Source: Camelus bactrianus
Lineage: Eukaryota > Chordata > Mammalia > Artiodactyla > Camelidae
Direction of reading: 5' to 3'
Length of the DNA: 64,000 nucleotides
NCBI RefSeq assembly: GCF_048773025.1
Contig: NC_133545.1
Span: 10,744,001-10,808,000, forward strand
The notes under the pieces were generated by a model. The model did not search any database, was not told the DNA's origin, and worked only from the letters and a program-made list of their open reading frames with translations. Numbering within the stretch: the first letter of the stretch is position 1; each line of letters starts with the position of its first letter. This document shows positions 50,701 to 61,699 of this stretch, in pieces. Position numbers and translations under genes: made by a program.

Positions 50701-52939
50701 TCAAATTATGATCATATTTTCCTCTAAATCCTTGAACATTTTTGTAACAGCTCCTTGAAAATCCTTGTCTGAAGTTCCCAGCATCTGTGTTATTTATGGT
50801 TGGTTTCTGCTGCCATTTTTTCCTACGTTGGGTCATATTTTCCCATTTATTCCCAAGTCTAACACTTTGTTGTTGCATGATTCAAATTGTGGATACTACC
50901 TTGTTAAGAGTCTAGATTTTTTTTGGCTTTATTTAATGAGCACTGATGTATTTTTCTCTAAAAGGCAGCGAATTTATTGGCAAATCAGCTGGATCCCTTT
51001 GAGGCTTGCTGAGCATTGTTAGGGCAGTTCTGGCATGGCTGTCACTCTAGGACCTGGGTGGCCCATCTCCCGACGTGTGACTGCTTCCCCCTGGCGGTGC
51101 CAAGTGTATTCTCAGGGTGTCAGCAAAGTCTGTCCACTCTGGCTGCTCAGGAGTCCCATCTGCCTGGATTGTATGACCCCCAGAACCTCCATTCCTCTCA
51201 CAGCTCCCCAGCAACTGCTCTCTGCCAGGCCTTGGGGGGGCTCTGTCTGGTAGACGTCTACTGTTACCATTTGCCCAAAGACTACAGAGGACTCCATGAA
51301 ATATAAATAAATAATAAAGAGGACCCCATGCAATACTGGGAGCTCTGTTTGTGCACAGCTCCCTTCTCCATAGCAGCTTCCCCTCCCCTACAAAGTCAGC
51401 CACCTCCACAGCCCTGAACTCGGGTCTCAGCGAGGCCCCTGTGCTCGGCTTGGTCTCCACGCCCTTGCGCTGCGGTCCAGAAACTGTACCAAGGCAGGGA
51501 CTTGTATGTCTCCGCTTCTCAGTGCTGACAGCCCTCCCCTGCCTGCTGTCCAATATCTGGACACTGCTGCCTTAAGACTGTTGTCAGGTTTCATAGTGGC
51601 TTCTGTGTGTAGGGCAAGTAAGTAACAACTGTCCATTTTGACCTTAAGCCAGCTTTCCAAGTTTTTCTTATTATAACGATAGAATTATTATGCTTTTGCA
51701 TTTTTAAGGTTCTTGATTCCTATTGTCAAACTGACACCATTGTAAGTAGTTTATAAAAGGAACCCTCCGACTGGGCTCTTTATCAAACTGGACAACTTGA
51801 ATCATTTTTAAAGTGTTCTTAAACACTTTCTCACAAATATTATTCCTTTCCAAATTTACATGAAAAAAATTTTTTCCATTCACATTTTCTCATTTCCTAC
51901 AAAGTTGTTGGTTTTGTTCTTTTCTAAAATCATTATTTTCATCTTTATGGTAAATGCTTAAAATTTGTTTCCCTAAAGTTATTTCTCAGGAATTTGTTTT
52001 AATTTATCCAATGAATAATTACTCCCCATAGAGCATATAACATTCTCATATTTTTCATTTAAAAAAATCTATAACTTGCCATAACTACACACATTTTTTG
52101 AAATACATTTTTCATGGCTCGTTTACTCTTCCCTCTGTTCCCAGAGTCTGAAATTCTGTGTTGCGCCCCCAAAAGTTTCTCAGCCCTTTTAAGCCTCAGT
52201 GAATGGGAGTTGTTCTGCCACACTGGTGAAATTTAAATGAATTAGCTGTCATATCAAGAGCGCAATACAATCGATGATTGTACTGGATGGAACTTGGCTC
52301 TAAAAGTAGATAATGTGCAGATAAATATTAAGTCTTTAAAAAAAATTTGTGAATTTTTGCTGCCCTGTGCAGCAGAATCCACTGAGAAAAAAGAGAGAGA
52401 AAGAAATTTGTTTGAATCAAGTTGACTCCAGGGAGCAAACAGCACAGCTGAGTGGATGAAGCACTTTCTCAGCATTTTCAGATGAAAGGGGGCTGTTGAG
52501 GAGTGATGAGTAGCCTTGGGGCCAGCAATGATAGAAAAGCTTTTCTATTCTTCACAAAGACATGAGTGATAATAGGGGAGGCCACAGTCTGGATGCCCAG
52601 GGGACTGGGAAAGGGAGAAAACAAGGTGAGATTCATGTAACAGAGATAATAACATGCGCCTGCTCGAGAAGAGAGACCCCCGGTTCCCCCACGCCCAGTG
52701 GTTCTTTGGAGTCTGGGCTGCAGATGACGTCATATAGGAAGGTGGTATTTCAATGTCTAAAATAAAAAAGGGGGCTAATACCTAGTATATCTCATCATTG
52801 TCTGTCCATCACTCCTTGGCTTCTGCTAAGCACCCTTTAGCCTTGTATTAGATTGCACTGTGGCTTAAGCTAGCTCCAGGGAACTCCTGTTACGTCCTTC
52901 CAACCTAATAGATCACCTGCTTCCTGAGTTGGGTCTTGA

Positions 52940-52980
52940 TAAGTTTGTGCACTAGGAGGAACTAACATTTTGGCGCTGTG
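52940..52980 (-). other. RSS of TRBV23 with an atypical nonamer
   Basis: Heptamer CACAGCG (52974-52980). At exact 23-bp spacing the nonamer is GCACAAACT (52942-52950, 6 of 9). The alternative ACAAACTTA (52940-52948) needs a 25-bp spacer. Confidence 0.7.
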
Positions 52981-53431
52981 GGTTGGCTCCTGGCACAGAA
53001 ATACAGTGCTGAGTCTCCTGGTTCAGAGGACTGGATTTCCAGGCTGCAGGGTGAGTTTGGGGGGCATTCTGCTGAGACTCGCTTCTTGACTAACTCGATT
53101 TGATCAAGAACTCGTTCGTTCTGAAAAGAAATTAGAAACTTCAACTCTTTTTTCTGGATCTGTTGATACCAATTAAAAAAAGTATGTCCTTTTGGGGGAA
53201 TACAATCCATGTTTGCTGTCTGTCCTTTGCCCCAAGTGTCCTGGAGTCTGGGGGACACTGGCATCTACAGAGCCTGTAAGAGAAGGAAGTAGAAGCTATA
53301 GACAAAAAGGGATCCTGACAAGACTTGGGTTTGGGTCTTAGCAAACCCAGGACAAGATTTTTCTTTTGTGCTTAGGACTCACCTGCTCCCAGAAGACAAA
53401 GGGCTACAGAGCAGAGGAACCAGGTGCCCAT
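52981..53431 (-). pseudogene. TRBV23: TRBV23, frameshifted in FR1
   Basis: Leader exon 53383-53431 (MGTWFLCSVALCLLGA then a split Gly), donor GTGAGT. V exon 52981-53273, acceptor TTACAG. From the splice site the frame reads GSVDASVPQTPGHL. The next block then lacks a net five bases relative to human TRBV23-1 (at about 53227-53233), so the downstream part lies in another frame: GKGQTANMDC, PPKGHTFFNWYQQ, CPPNSPCSLEIQSSEPGDSA, then LYFCARS. Framework residues are kept, and the RSS heptamer CACAGCG is usable. The gene is out of frame in this copy. The FQNER CDR2 and PPKGHTF blocks identify TRBV23. Confidence 0.9.
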
Positions 53432-53489
53432 GGTGGAAACAATATAGCAAAAGGATGAGGTTTTGTAATCCCCATCAACAACCTTCTTG

Positions 53490-53503
53490 TGATGTCATCA
53501 CTT
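53490..53503 (-). promoter_or_regulatory. CRE-like promoter element of TRBV23
   Basis: Minus-strand GTGATGACATCACA is a near-palindromic CRE-like site related to the TRB decamer (8 of 10 for GATGACATCA), about 65 bp 5' of the ATG. Confidence 0.5.
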
Positions 53504-53539
53504 TGCAGACTCAGTCATAATGAAATTTACCAATGTTTG

Positions 53540-54554
53540 CATGTTTAATGGCTAAGTAAATTTCTTCTTTTGTGAGGTGCTTGTTTGTGTTTTTTATACA
53601 TTTTTCTATTATTGTTTTTCTCACTAATATATAGAAAAAATTATAGTAATTTGTAGGTGTCCTTTATAAATTCTATACACCAGCCTTTCTTGGACATATA
53701 AATGTAATATACATCTTGGACATATAAGTGTGGCTATGGATAGAAAACTAGTAATATCATCATATCTCACTATGGAGCTATTTGTTCACTCTTGCATAGT
53801 TCAGTTTGATGGATTAAATATCTTAAATTTGATAGAGTCATTTCAGTCAATTTGTTCATTAGTTTCATGATTTTACTACGTTTATGCTTTGAACACAGCT
53901 GGAATTGATTTTGGCTGTTGTGAGGTAAGTGGCCAGTTTCATCTTTCTTCATACATACAGAACCAATAGTCTCACCCCCATTTGTTGAAAATCTATTCTG
54001 TGTCTTCTGTGGTACTATCTCTGTGTGTATGTGTACCTATATAAACAAATCCATGAGAAAACCCCACAGTTCCTATGCCACACTGTACCTTTATTTGTGT
54101 GGTTTTACAATAACTCTCAACACTTGTTACAGTCCTCCCTCTTGTATCTTCTACTGTAAGAGTGTCCTGGCTACTCACTGCCCCTTGCAGCATCATATAA
54201 AGTTAGATTTAGCCTATCAAGTTCTATCGAAAACATATTGGGAGTTTGATTGAATTCTGTTAAGTATACAAATCAATTTGGAAAAATGGACATTTTAAAC
54301 TTGTCAAATCTACCCAATCTGTAAATATAGGATGTCTTCACTTATTTAAGCCTTCTCTAATAGTGTTAATAAGGCAATATATATATTCTTCTTTTCGTGG
54401 AGGACTTTCACTACTTTTGCTCAATTTATTCCCAAGTATGTATATTTGATATCTTTGTTTGATTTAATTTCCTAAATCTGTTTCTGATATACAGGTGTTT
54501 ATGTTTAGAATATCATTCACATCTGTATATACATGTGAATAATATATATAGCTT

Positions 54555-54585
<31 letters not shown>

Positions 54586-56420
54586 CTATATCCCATGAAA
54601 TATACCTGGTTGGGAACAGTATTTGTGTGTCTCATCACTCTCCTCTTTCCAACACCTTTTATTTCTTCCACATCCTCAGAGTCTCCTCTGGCGTCAGCCA
54701 TTGGTAGACAGACCCACACTCCTTTTACAGAGGCTTCCCGCTGCCTGCTTTGGTGGTTCATCAGAAGCTCACCTCTGCCTCATGTCTTTCTAAAGATGTT
54801 CTGAAGAAACTACAGTGTAAAATCTCTTACTGTCCAGAATAAGCTAATATATGACCATTCCCTTATTCCTACAAGTTACCCAAGAAGTGTTTGTGGCTTT
54901 TTCTGCTTTGATCACCTTTACTTTTTTCATTTTCTTATGAATATCAACATTAGACAACCCAAAGCTCACACTTTCTCTTAATTTCCTTTTTTTTTTTAAG
55001 ATTTTATACCTTGATCAATCCCTACATAGTCCATTTCTGCCTTCTTTTATCTCCTTAAAGAACCGCAATACCATAATCTATGTTTCCAAGTATTTTATCT
55101 CAACCGAAATCTGTATTTTGGGTGGACTTTTCTGGCCCCAAAGTTTAATTCTTGATGTGCTGAGTTCTACAGAACCTGTACCTCTAGCCAGGCTCTATTC
55201 ACATCTGTATGTACAACTGCCTACTTCCAATTTTTATCTTATTATCCAATAAATAATTCAAACTCTACTATCCAGATGGGAAATGCTACTGATAACATGG
55301 TCCCGTTTATTGAACTCGTGCCTTTATAAGGAACCAAAGTCTTCTAGAGACCATTGAAAAATTGTGTTGATCGCCTGTCTGCTGATGACAACTGAATATT
55401 TCTCTCACGTTTCAGTTCCATCTTTTCAGCATTAGCCCACAAGAGATTTCTATACTCACATCCATGAAACCAGAAAGTCACCTTGTTCCGAAACTCCATT
55501 CCATCAACTCTCTCAAATTTGTTCAGTTGGATAAAATTCACATCAGTTGATCATGTACTTTCTCATCTTTCAATTCTGCCAAGTGTGACTCTCTTTAATA
55601 GGAATGTTCTACACGTAATGACATCCATCTGGTGAAGCTCACATTCTCTTAGCTTCATCTGATCCACCACCAGGCAGAACTGTCATATCTTCCCCAGAGC
55701 AACCAAAAAGCTTCTGATTGCAGTGTTATATTGTATCATGTTGCGATATATGAAATTACAATGTATTAAATTATATTCAAATTGATAATTACTTTCTTAC
55801 TAGACTAGTAGCTCCTTGGAGAACGACTCTGTTTTCTATTTAATTTTTTATCCTTTATATCTGGAAAAGTGGCAGGACACAGGAAAATGTCAAGGAAAAA
55901 TATAAGTGAATGTATAAGGAGCGATTAAAAGACCAGAGGCCCCAAAGTGCTGAAATGTATCCTCTGGGTCTATTCTCCTGTGTTTTTTTAAAAATTTTTT
56001 TTTGAAGTGTAGTTGATTTACAGTGTTAGTTTCAGGTGTACAGCAGAGTGATTCAGTTATACATATACATACATATGTGTATGTATAAATATAAATATGT
56101 ATATTTTCTTTTCAGATTCTTTTCCACTATAGCTTATTACAAGAAATTGAATGTAGTTCCCTGTGCTATACAGTAGGTTCTTGTTTATTTTATATATAAT
56201 AATGTGGTGTCTGTTAACCCTCAACCCCTAATTCATCCCTCCCCACCCTTTCCCCTTTGATAACCATAGTTTGCTTTCTACGTCTGTGAGTCTGTCTTTG
56301 GTTTGTAAATAGAATTTGTATTTTTTTTTTTTAGATTCCACATGTAAGTGATATCATATGATATTTGTCTTTCTCTGTGTGTCTTACTTCACTCAGTATG
56401 ATCATCTCTAGGTCCATGAG
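53540..56420. other. Intergenic between TRBV22 and TRBV23
   Basis: An old antisense L1 fragment (about 53540-54500, with CACCCCCATTTGTTGAAAAT), a TA microsatellite (about 54553-54578), unassigned DNA to about 55.98 kb, then a younger L1 tail (55990-56418). No gene is seen. Confidence 0.55.
55990..56418 (-). mobile_element. L1 3' end next to the TRBV22 RSS
   Basis: Antisense tail: TGAAGTGTAGTTGATTTACA, AGTTCCCTGTGCTATACAGT, GTGATATCATATGATATTTG, stopping at CTCTAGGTCCATGAG. 5'-truncated. Its edge is about 100 bp from the TRBV22 nonamer. Confidence 0.9.
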
Positions 56421-56520
56421 TCATTGATTCAGAATACAGAGTGCAGGGAAGGATGCTGAGCAGAGGGACATTTAAAACATTTTAGGTAGAGGCTGTAGTG
56501 GGGGCCGCAGGGCTGGAGCG

Positions 56521-56559
56521 GGTTTGTGCACCGGTGGGCGGTGGCCGTGTTCCACCGTG
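56521..56559 (-). other. 23-RSS of TRBV22
   Basis: Heptamer CACGGTG (56553-56559, 6 of 7), 23-bp spacer, nonamer GCACAAACC (56521-56529, 7 of 9). Confidence 0.8.
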
Positions 56560-57029
56560 GTGCGCTGCCAGAACAGACGTACAAGGCTGTTTGGTTGATG
56601 TGGGCCAGCTTCACAGTGAGAGGAAACAGTCCTTTCTCCTCTCGAGAGACACTGTAGCCTTCAGATATGTCTCCTCTCTGAACATCCTTTTCAACCGTTG
56701 AGTAATAAATCAGCCTCAGACCTAGCCCCAGGTCCTGCGGGTACCAGAACATGGCATTGTATCTCAGACTCTGTTTGCACTCCAGGGTCACACCCCGTCC
56801 AGCTCCAGCAAGCAGGAATCTCCTCTGGTAGATTTCAGCATCTGTGGGTCATGTATGGTAAAGATACAGAGGCTGGGGATAACGCCCAGAGAGGAGCCCG
56901 GCAACGTAGTGAGAAGAGAGTGCCGGAGTGAGGGTCTGCACATCCAGGGTAGAATTGTACTGAATGCGTGTTGGGCTCACCTGCTCCCAGGAGACAGAGG
57001 GCCACGTAGCACAGGGCCCAGCTGCACAT
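56560..57029 (-). CDS. TRBV22: T-cell receptor beta variable gene TRBV22, open reading frame
   Basis: Leader exon 56981-57029 (MCSWALCYVALCLLGA), donor GTGAGC. V exon 56560-56841, acceptor CCACAG. The split codon gives Asp (G plus AT), then AEIYQRRFLLAGAGRGV, first Cys in LECKQS, core Trp in MFWYPQDLG, CDR2 STVEKD, VSREEKGLFPLTVKLAHINQ and TALYVCSGS. The frame is open from ATG to RSS. Oddities are WYPQ in place of WYRQ and CSGS in place of CASS. The V exon is short because FR1 lacks a residue or so, as I recall for human TRBV22. Human TRBV22-1 is a pseudogene, so an intact copy is notable. Confidence 0.88.
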
Positions 57030-60000
57030 GGCAAGGGCTGGCTCTTTGTGAAGCTCCAGACACAGAGTCTGAGAGAGGCCAAGGGAAGGGGCTGGGATCT
57101 CGGGCTCCCCCTGGCTCAAGACGCAGAATTGGTCATTGCTATAAGGTGACTGTCACAGCTGATTTTGCAGATGGAGAAATAAGACTAAGAGAGATCAATA
57201 CATTTGTATCGTCTCTTCTGCCTTATGGAGCACTTTATATCCCTTCTAAATGGACAGGTGCCCACATGGTGAGAAGATTGAATCCCCCACTTCCTGGTCA
57301 GAGCCACACTCAGAGGGTCACGTGCCTGTGTACTTGCTGTGATGAAAACTAGGAAATACCTACAATTTTCAGTCTATTGCCTGCCCACCGACTGCTGTTC
57401 CCACCAATACTGTTAGTGGGGAAACTCTGAACACAAGAAGAGATTCAGATGTTGTGCTGTAAGATAGGGTCAGTGCTCTCCACCCTCTGCATTTATAATA
57501 AATAATTGACATAGAAGAGATGGAGTAGAGACGACTGCAGTCAATAGCAAAGATCCCTATACCCACCCTCCCCCAGTGGCGGCGGATTAGAGCGGAGAAT
57601 TGGGAGGCAACCTGGGCTTGAGTCCTGGCCCTGCCGGTTAGCAGCTGTGTAACCCTGAGCAAGTCCCTTAACCTCCCTTGGATTTGATTTTCTCATGTGT
57701 AAAATGGGTAGAATGAGCATCTACTTCGAAACTTGTGAATATCATATAAAGAATTTAGAGGGGTTCTTAACACAGAATAAGCACCGTCTTTGTGTTTGCT
57801 ATGATTATTTTCTGGAGCTGTTATCTGATCCACAGGATTGAGGAAGTTAATACCATGTCAAGGAAATTCAGACATTTATTGACATAGGATTGTGCAAGAT
57901 AGCAAAAATACTATTCCCAGTGCTGAGCTGAAATGTATATACAGTGAGTATACATTCATTGCAGAATATCATTTATTCTCGAGAATCTTAGATAAACAAA
58001 AATGTGATCATAGATTAATTATTTCTTATCAAATGTTATTTCGGTAGACAAATGTTTGCTTTATTTTTATTTCTGGGGTCATCTGTAAGAAAAGATACTT
58101 TAATGATGAAACTTGGTTGGAAACCGGTGGCTGACTGTTGCTGCCACCGTCTAGAATAAAGGCGTGTGTGAGACAGAGACAGAGACCAGAGAGGAAAAGG
58201 GGAAAGGAACTGATAGATGATTTAGAATGGGAATCTTTAGAGAGTGTGGCCACAGGGTAGAACTCTGAGAAACAATGCCAGCTGGCAGCTCTCTTCCAAC
58301 CAGTGGTCCCAGTCTTGAGGTTCTCAGTCTACAAAGTTGAGGACCGCATTCCTCACACTTGGACTCCTTTGGCATTTTGGTAAATCCTAGAAACCCCTTC
58401 TCAGAAAAAGTCTTTTAAACTCAAAATAGAACACGTAGTATTACAAAGGAAACCAATTATTTTGAAGTGCAGTTACCAAGACATTTTAAATAAAATGTAT
58501 AGTATATTAATACATAAACATCTTTAAAGTTCATTTAATAAAATATATCCCGGTGATTCTGAAAATTGCCATGATTTCCAAGCAGCAAGTGATGAGAGTA
58601 ATGATATTTACTCTATGTAATGTGATATGAAAATACCTGGGACTTCAATATCAACTGTAATGTGCACCAAATTGACTGATATGCAAATGTATTTATGCAA
58701 ATATCTGCGATTTCTATTATTGATTTTGTCACAGGTTCTACTAACACTGCTGTGGTGTATTCACGACATCTATTATGAACTAAATGCTGTATTTTAGTTA
58801 GAGATTAGTGAAAATAAAGACACATTTTTTCCACTCAAATTTATGGATTCCTGAATTCTATTATTGCACCCCTTGGAAGTCCATGGGTCCCAAGTTAAAC
58901 ATTTCTGCTTTAGAACAGAATGTTCTTTGTACTGAAATCCATGAACAGAAAGGATTAGGAAGTTGATGTATCCTCAAATATTTTGCCTCAGATTTGTTAA
59001 AGGTGCCCTGATTTAAAAAAAACTCTTTTTAGACTGATTTACAGACCTAAATTATGACAGTAACAGGACTTACTATGATTGTATTCTAGTCCTGGAAATG
59101 TGACTTAATATCTGTATGCATCTTTCTATACAACATCTTTACCGTCAGTTACTTTCACCATCCCTGTTGTCCATATCATCTTTGTTATTAAGATGTATGT
59201 GCGACTCTCGAGGGGCACTACTGGGATAGAAAGTGATAGGGACACGACGTGGCAGAGATACACTTGCGTGAAAGAATGAGGCTTGTGCTGAGAAACCCTG
59301 TAATCAGAAACAGCATCCCCCAAATGGAACAGTAAGAATATTGACAGAGACTATACATTAAAACCATCCCCTACAACGATGCTATGTGTGCAATTTCTGA
59401 GACACTTCAGATCCCAGTGAATAGATATATGTGCTATTCTTGTTGACGGAATTTTAGACAATTCTAGTGGATTCAAGATCTTCATTGCATTCATTGTTAA
59501 GGAGAGTCATGTTTCAGAGGTAGCTCGAGGAGTAAATAATGAAAAAGTTTTTGTTGTTAAGCACTGTTTCTTGTATTGCAAAATATTTCACAGCCTCCAC
59601 CCTTTCCATGCCTCTAATGCAATAATTTCATATCTGGAATGCTTGTATATTTTCAGAAATAACCATGAAAGGATAAACCAAAAATCAATAAAAAAAAAAT
59701 GATTACCCAGAAAGGGAAGGAGGAAACAGGGTAGAAGAAAGAAGTCGAGCAAAGAGCAAGAATGACATTTTCATCCAAATATGTTGCTAACCATATTAAA
59801 TACAAGCACTCAAAATGACCCAGTCAAAATGAGGAGATTTTCAATCTGGATACTGAAAACTAAGGGACAGCGGATTTATTCGATAGCAGGGTAAGGAGAA
59901 AGATGACTGTCTTGTAGGGCTAGAAACCTGATGAAATGGCCCACAAGAGGAACAAGAAGAGAACTCACAGACTGACCAGCAGAGCTGTGACGCTGAAATT

Positions 60001-61115
60001 CATCTCTGTAAGTCATGTGCTTCACTGTCAAATAACCCCCTTCGGTACTCTTAACTCAAAGGTTTACTTTCATAAGGAAACAGTGAGACTTTTTAAGTGC
60101 ACACTGCCAAAGTTCCATAACTTTTTCAACATGTTTGAATTGTCTATTTTACTTAAACACAGAGCAGTACTAACAGTTGGTCACACAGGTAGTGAGGCTG
60201 GTGGTGTGACCCAGGTGTGGTTGCTGGTGAACACTTTTTCTGGAGAAGGTATTTTTCTGTAGATACTGAGGCTCAGCTATCAGCTGAGAAATGCAAAGAC
60301 TAAATTGAAGTGGACTAACGTGAAGTCTTGGCAGAAAAGTCTTTAAATAAATACATTCTTTATGAGCATTAAAATAAAATCATAATACATTTCTTAAAAT
60401 CCAAAAAGTGCAAGACATGTATGATAAAAACACAAAGCAATGTTGAGAGATGTTAAAGACCTTGACAGAGCAGCATGAGGGCACTATTAGGGGAGAGGGA
60501 AATGTTCTGGGTCTTGATTGTCAAACTAGTTACATGAGTGTAAAAGCCTGCAAAAAGTATTGAAATATATACTTTAAAAATGGTGCATTTAATTGTGGGT
60601 ATGTTATGCTTGAAGGTTGCTTGAAACCTCAGACAACCCCAGCGTTTGGGAGGGAGGGGGTTGCAGAGCGCCCTCAGCTGCTCTGGCAGAGACAGCTGTG
60701 AGAAGCAGTCATGAACCCAAAGGAGAGTCTGGGTCTGGATCATGAATTGTGCGGGGCCAGGGGATCAGGGTCCCCAGGAAAGAAAGTTCACCTGCCGATC
60801 ATCGAGCTTCCCGAAGGCACAGCTTTGTGAGGGGAAAACCACACAGTTACATTTCTCAGAGAGATTGTTAGAAACCCATCAGGCTCATACCCTGTGTCTT
60901 TCCTCTGCCTGACGCCCCGCACGCTGGGGCATCTGAGCCCCTTTACCGCTTCCTCCCCCTTCCCTGGCTTTCTGTGCCATCAGCTGTTCTAACATCCCTT
61001 TCTGCTCACCCACAGTTGCCATGTACCAGCTTCTCCTTCTGGTTAATATCTTTCAAGTTGGGTTTCTGTTACTCCTTTCCCACCTCATACACCACTGATT
61101 TCCTGAGCTGGGCCC
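57030..61115. other. Intergenic between TRBV21 and TRBV22
   Basis: No gene is seen. A clear MIR at about 57570-57810. The 58.0-60.9 kb stretch is AT-rich with no repeat I can name confidently. Confidence 0.5.
57570..57810 (+). repeat. MIR SINE
   Basis: MIR order: CTGGGCTTGAGTCCTGGCCC, TAACCCTGAGCAAGTCCCTT, CATGTGTAAAATGGGTAGAA, TTAACACAGAATAAGCACC. Confidence 0.88.
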
Positions 61116-61121
61116 ATGATG

Positions 61122-61159
61122 AGTTTGTGTGCTAAGAAGAGCCAGCGTTCAGCACCGTG
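61122..61159 (-). other. RSS of TRBV21 with a probable 22-bp spacer
   Basis: Heptamer CACGGTG (61153-61159). The best nonamer is ACACAAACT (61122-61130, 7 of 9), which gives a 22-bp spacer, inside the 23 plus or minus 1 range RAG tolerates. An exact 23-bp reading gives a poor nonamer. Confidence 0.75.
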
Positions 61160-61616
61160 GATTCACTGCTGGCACAGAAGTACCGCGCTGAGTCCCCTGC
61201 CTGAGTGGAGTTGATTTCCAGGCTGCAGGGTGAGTTTTTGGGACATTTAGCTGAATATCGCTGTTCAAATCCTGCTATCTTATCCACAATGTCTTCATTC
61301 CGTAAGTAAACCAAAAACTCGAACGCTTCTTCCAGCTTCTTACGATACCAGAAAACTAAAGTATGTCCTTTTATGGGGACACAGTGCATCTTTGCTCTCT
61401 GTTCCTTTCCTCTGACCAGATGTCCAGGACTCTGGGTGACCCCCGTGTCCACGGAGCCTGTGGGGGAAAGAGACAAAGTGGAGACAAAGCCCAGGAGGAG
61501 CCTGATTCTGCAGCCACAGGAGAAAGTCCTGGATCTGGAATCTGAGAAGTTCACAGCAGGAACTCACCTGCTCCCCAGAGCAAAAGGGCCACACAGCAGA
61601 GGAGACTGAAGCACAT
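61160..61616 (-). CDS. TRBV21: T-cell receptor beta variable gene TRBV21, intact
   Basis: Leader exon 61568-61616 (MCFSLLCCVALLLWGA then a split Gly), donor GTGAGT. V exon 61160-61457, acceptor CCACAG. Open reading: VDTGVTQSPGHLVRGKEQ, first Cys in MHCVPI, core Trp in LVFWYRKKLEE, CDR2 LRNEDI, CPKNSPCSLEINSTQAGDSA, then YFCASSE. The VPIKGH and WYRKKLEE blocks match human TRBV21-1, which is a pseudogene in human. FR3 has two extra Cys residues (CPKNSPC), a family trait shared with TRBV23. Confidence 0.93.
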
Positions 61617-61699
61617 GGTTGGCTCAGGGGAAAATCAGGGCAGGTGGCTTTTTGTCTAAGGCTCCTCATCCCCCATCAGCAACGTCCTTGTGACGTGGT

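Larger units (their letters stand above)
47205..52935. other. Intergenic between TRBV23 and TRBV24
   Basis: No gene is seen. A CTCF-like motif (48533), an old AT-rich antisense L1 (about 49150-50700), then unassigned repeat-like DNA to about 51.6 kb. A weaker CTCF-like match occurs at 51085-51097. The minus-strand open frame at 51047-51553 has no recognised domain. Confidence 0.5.

Noticed and set aside
51047-51553. 168-codon open frame on the minus strand
   Set aside because: GC-rich local composition favours open frames. The protein is low in recognisable motifs, and the region reads as repeat-like.
60668-60683. Possible sixth CTCF motif (GAGCGCCCTCAGCTGC)
   Set aside because: Several mismatches in the core. 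Much weaker than the five listed.
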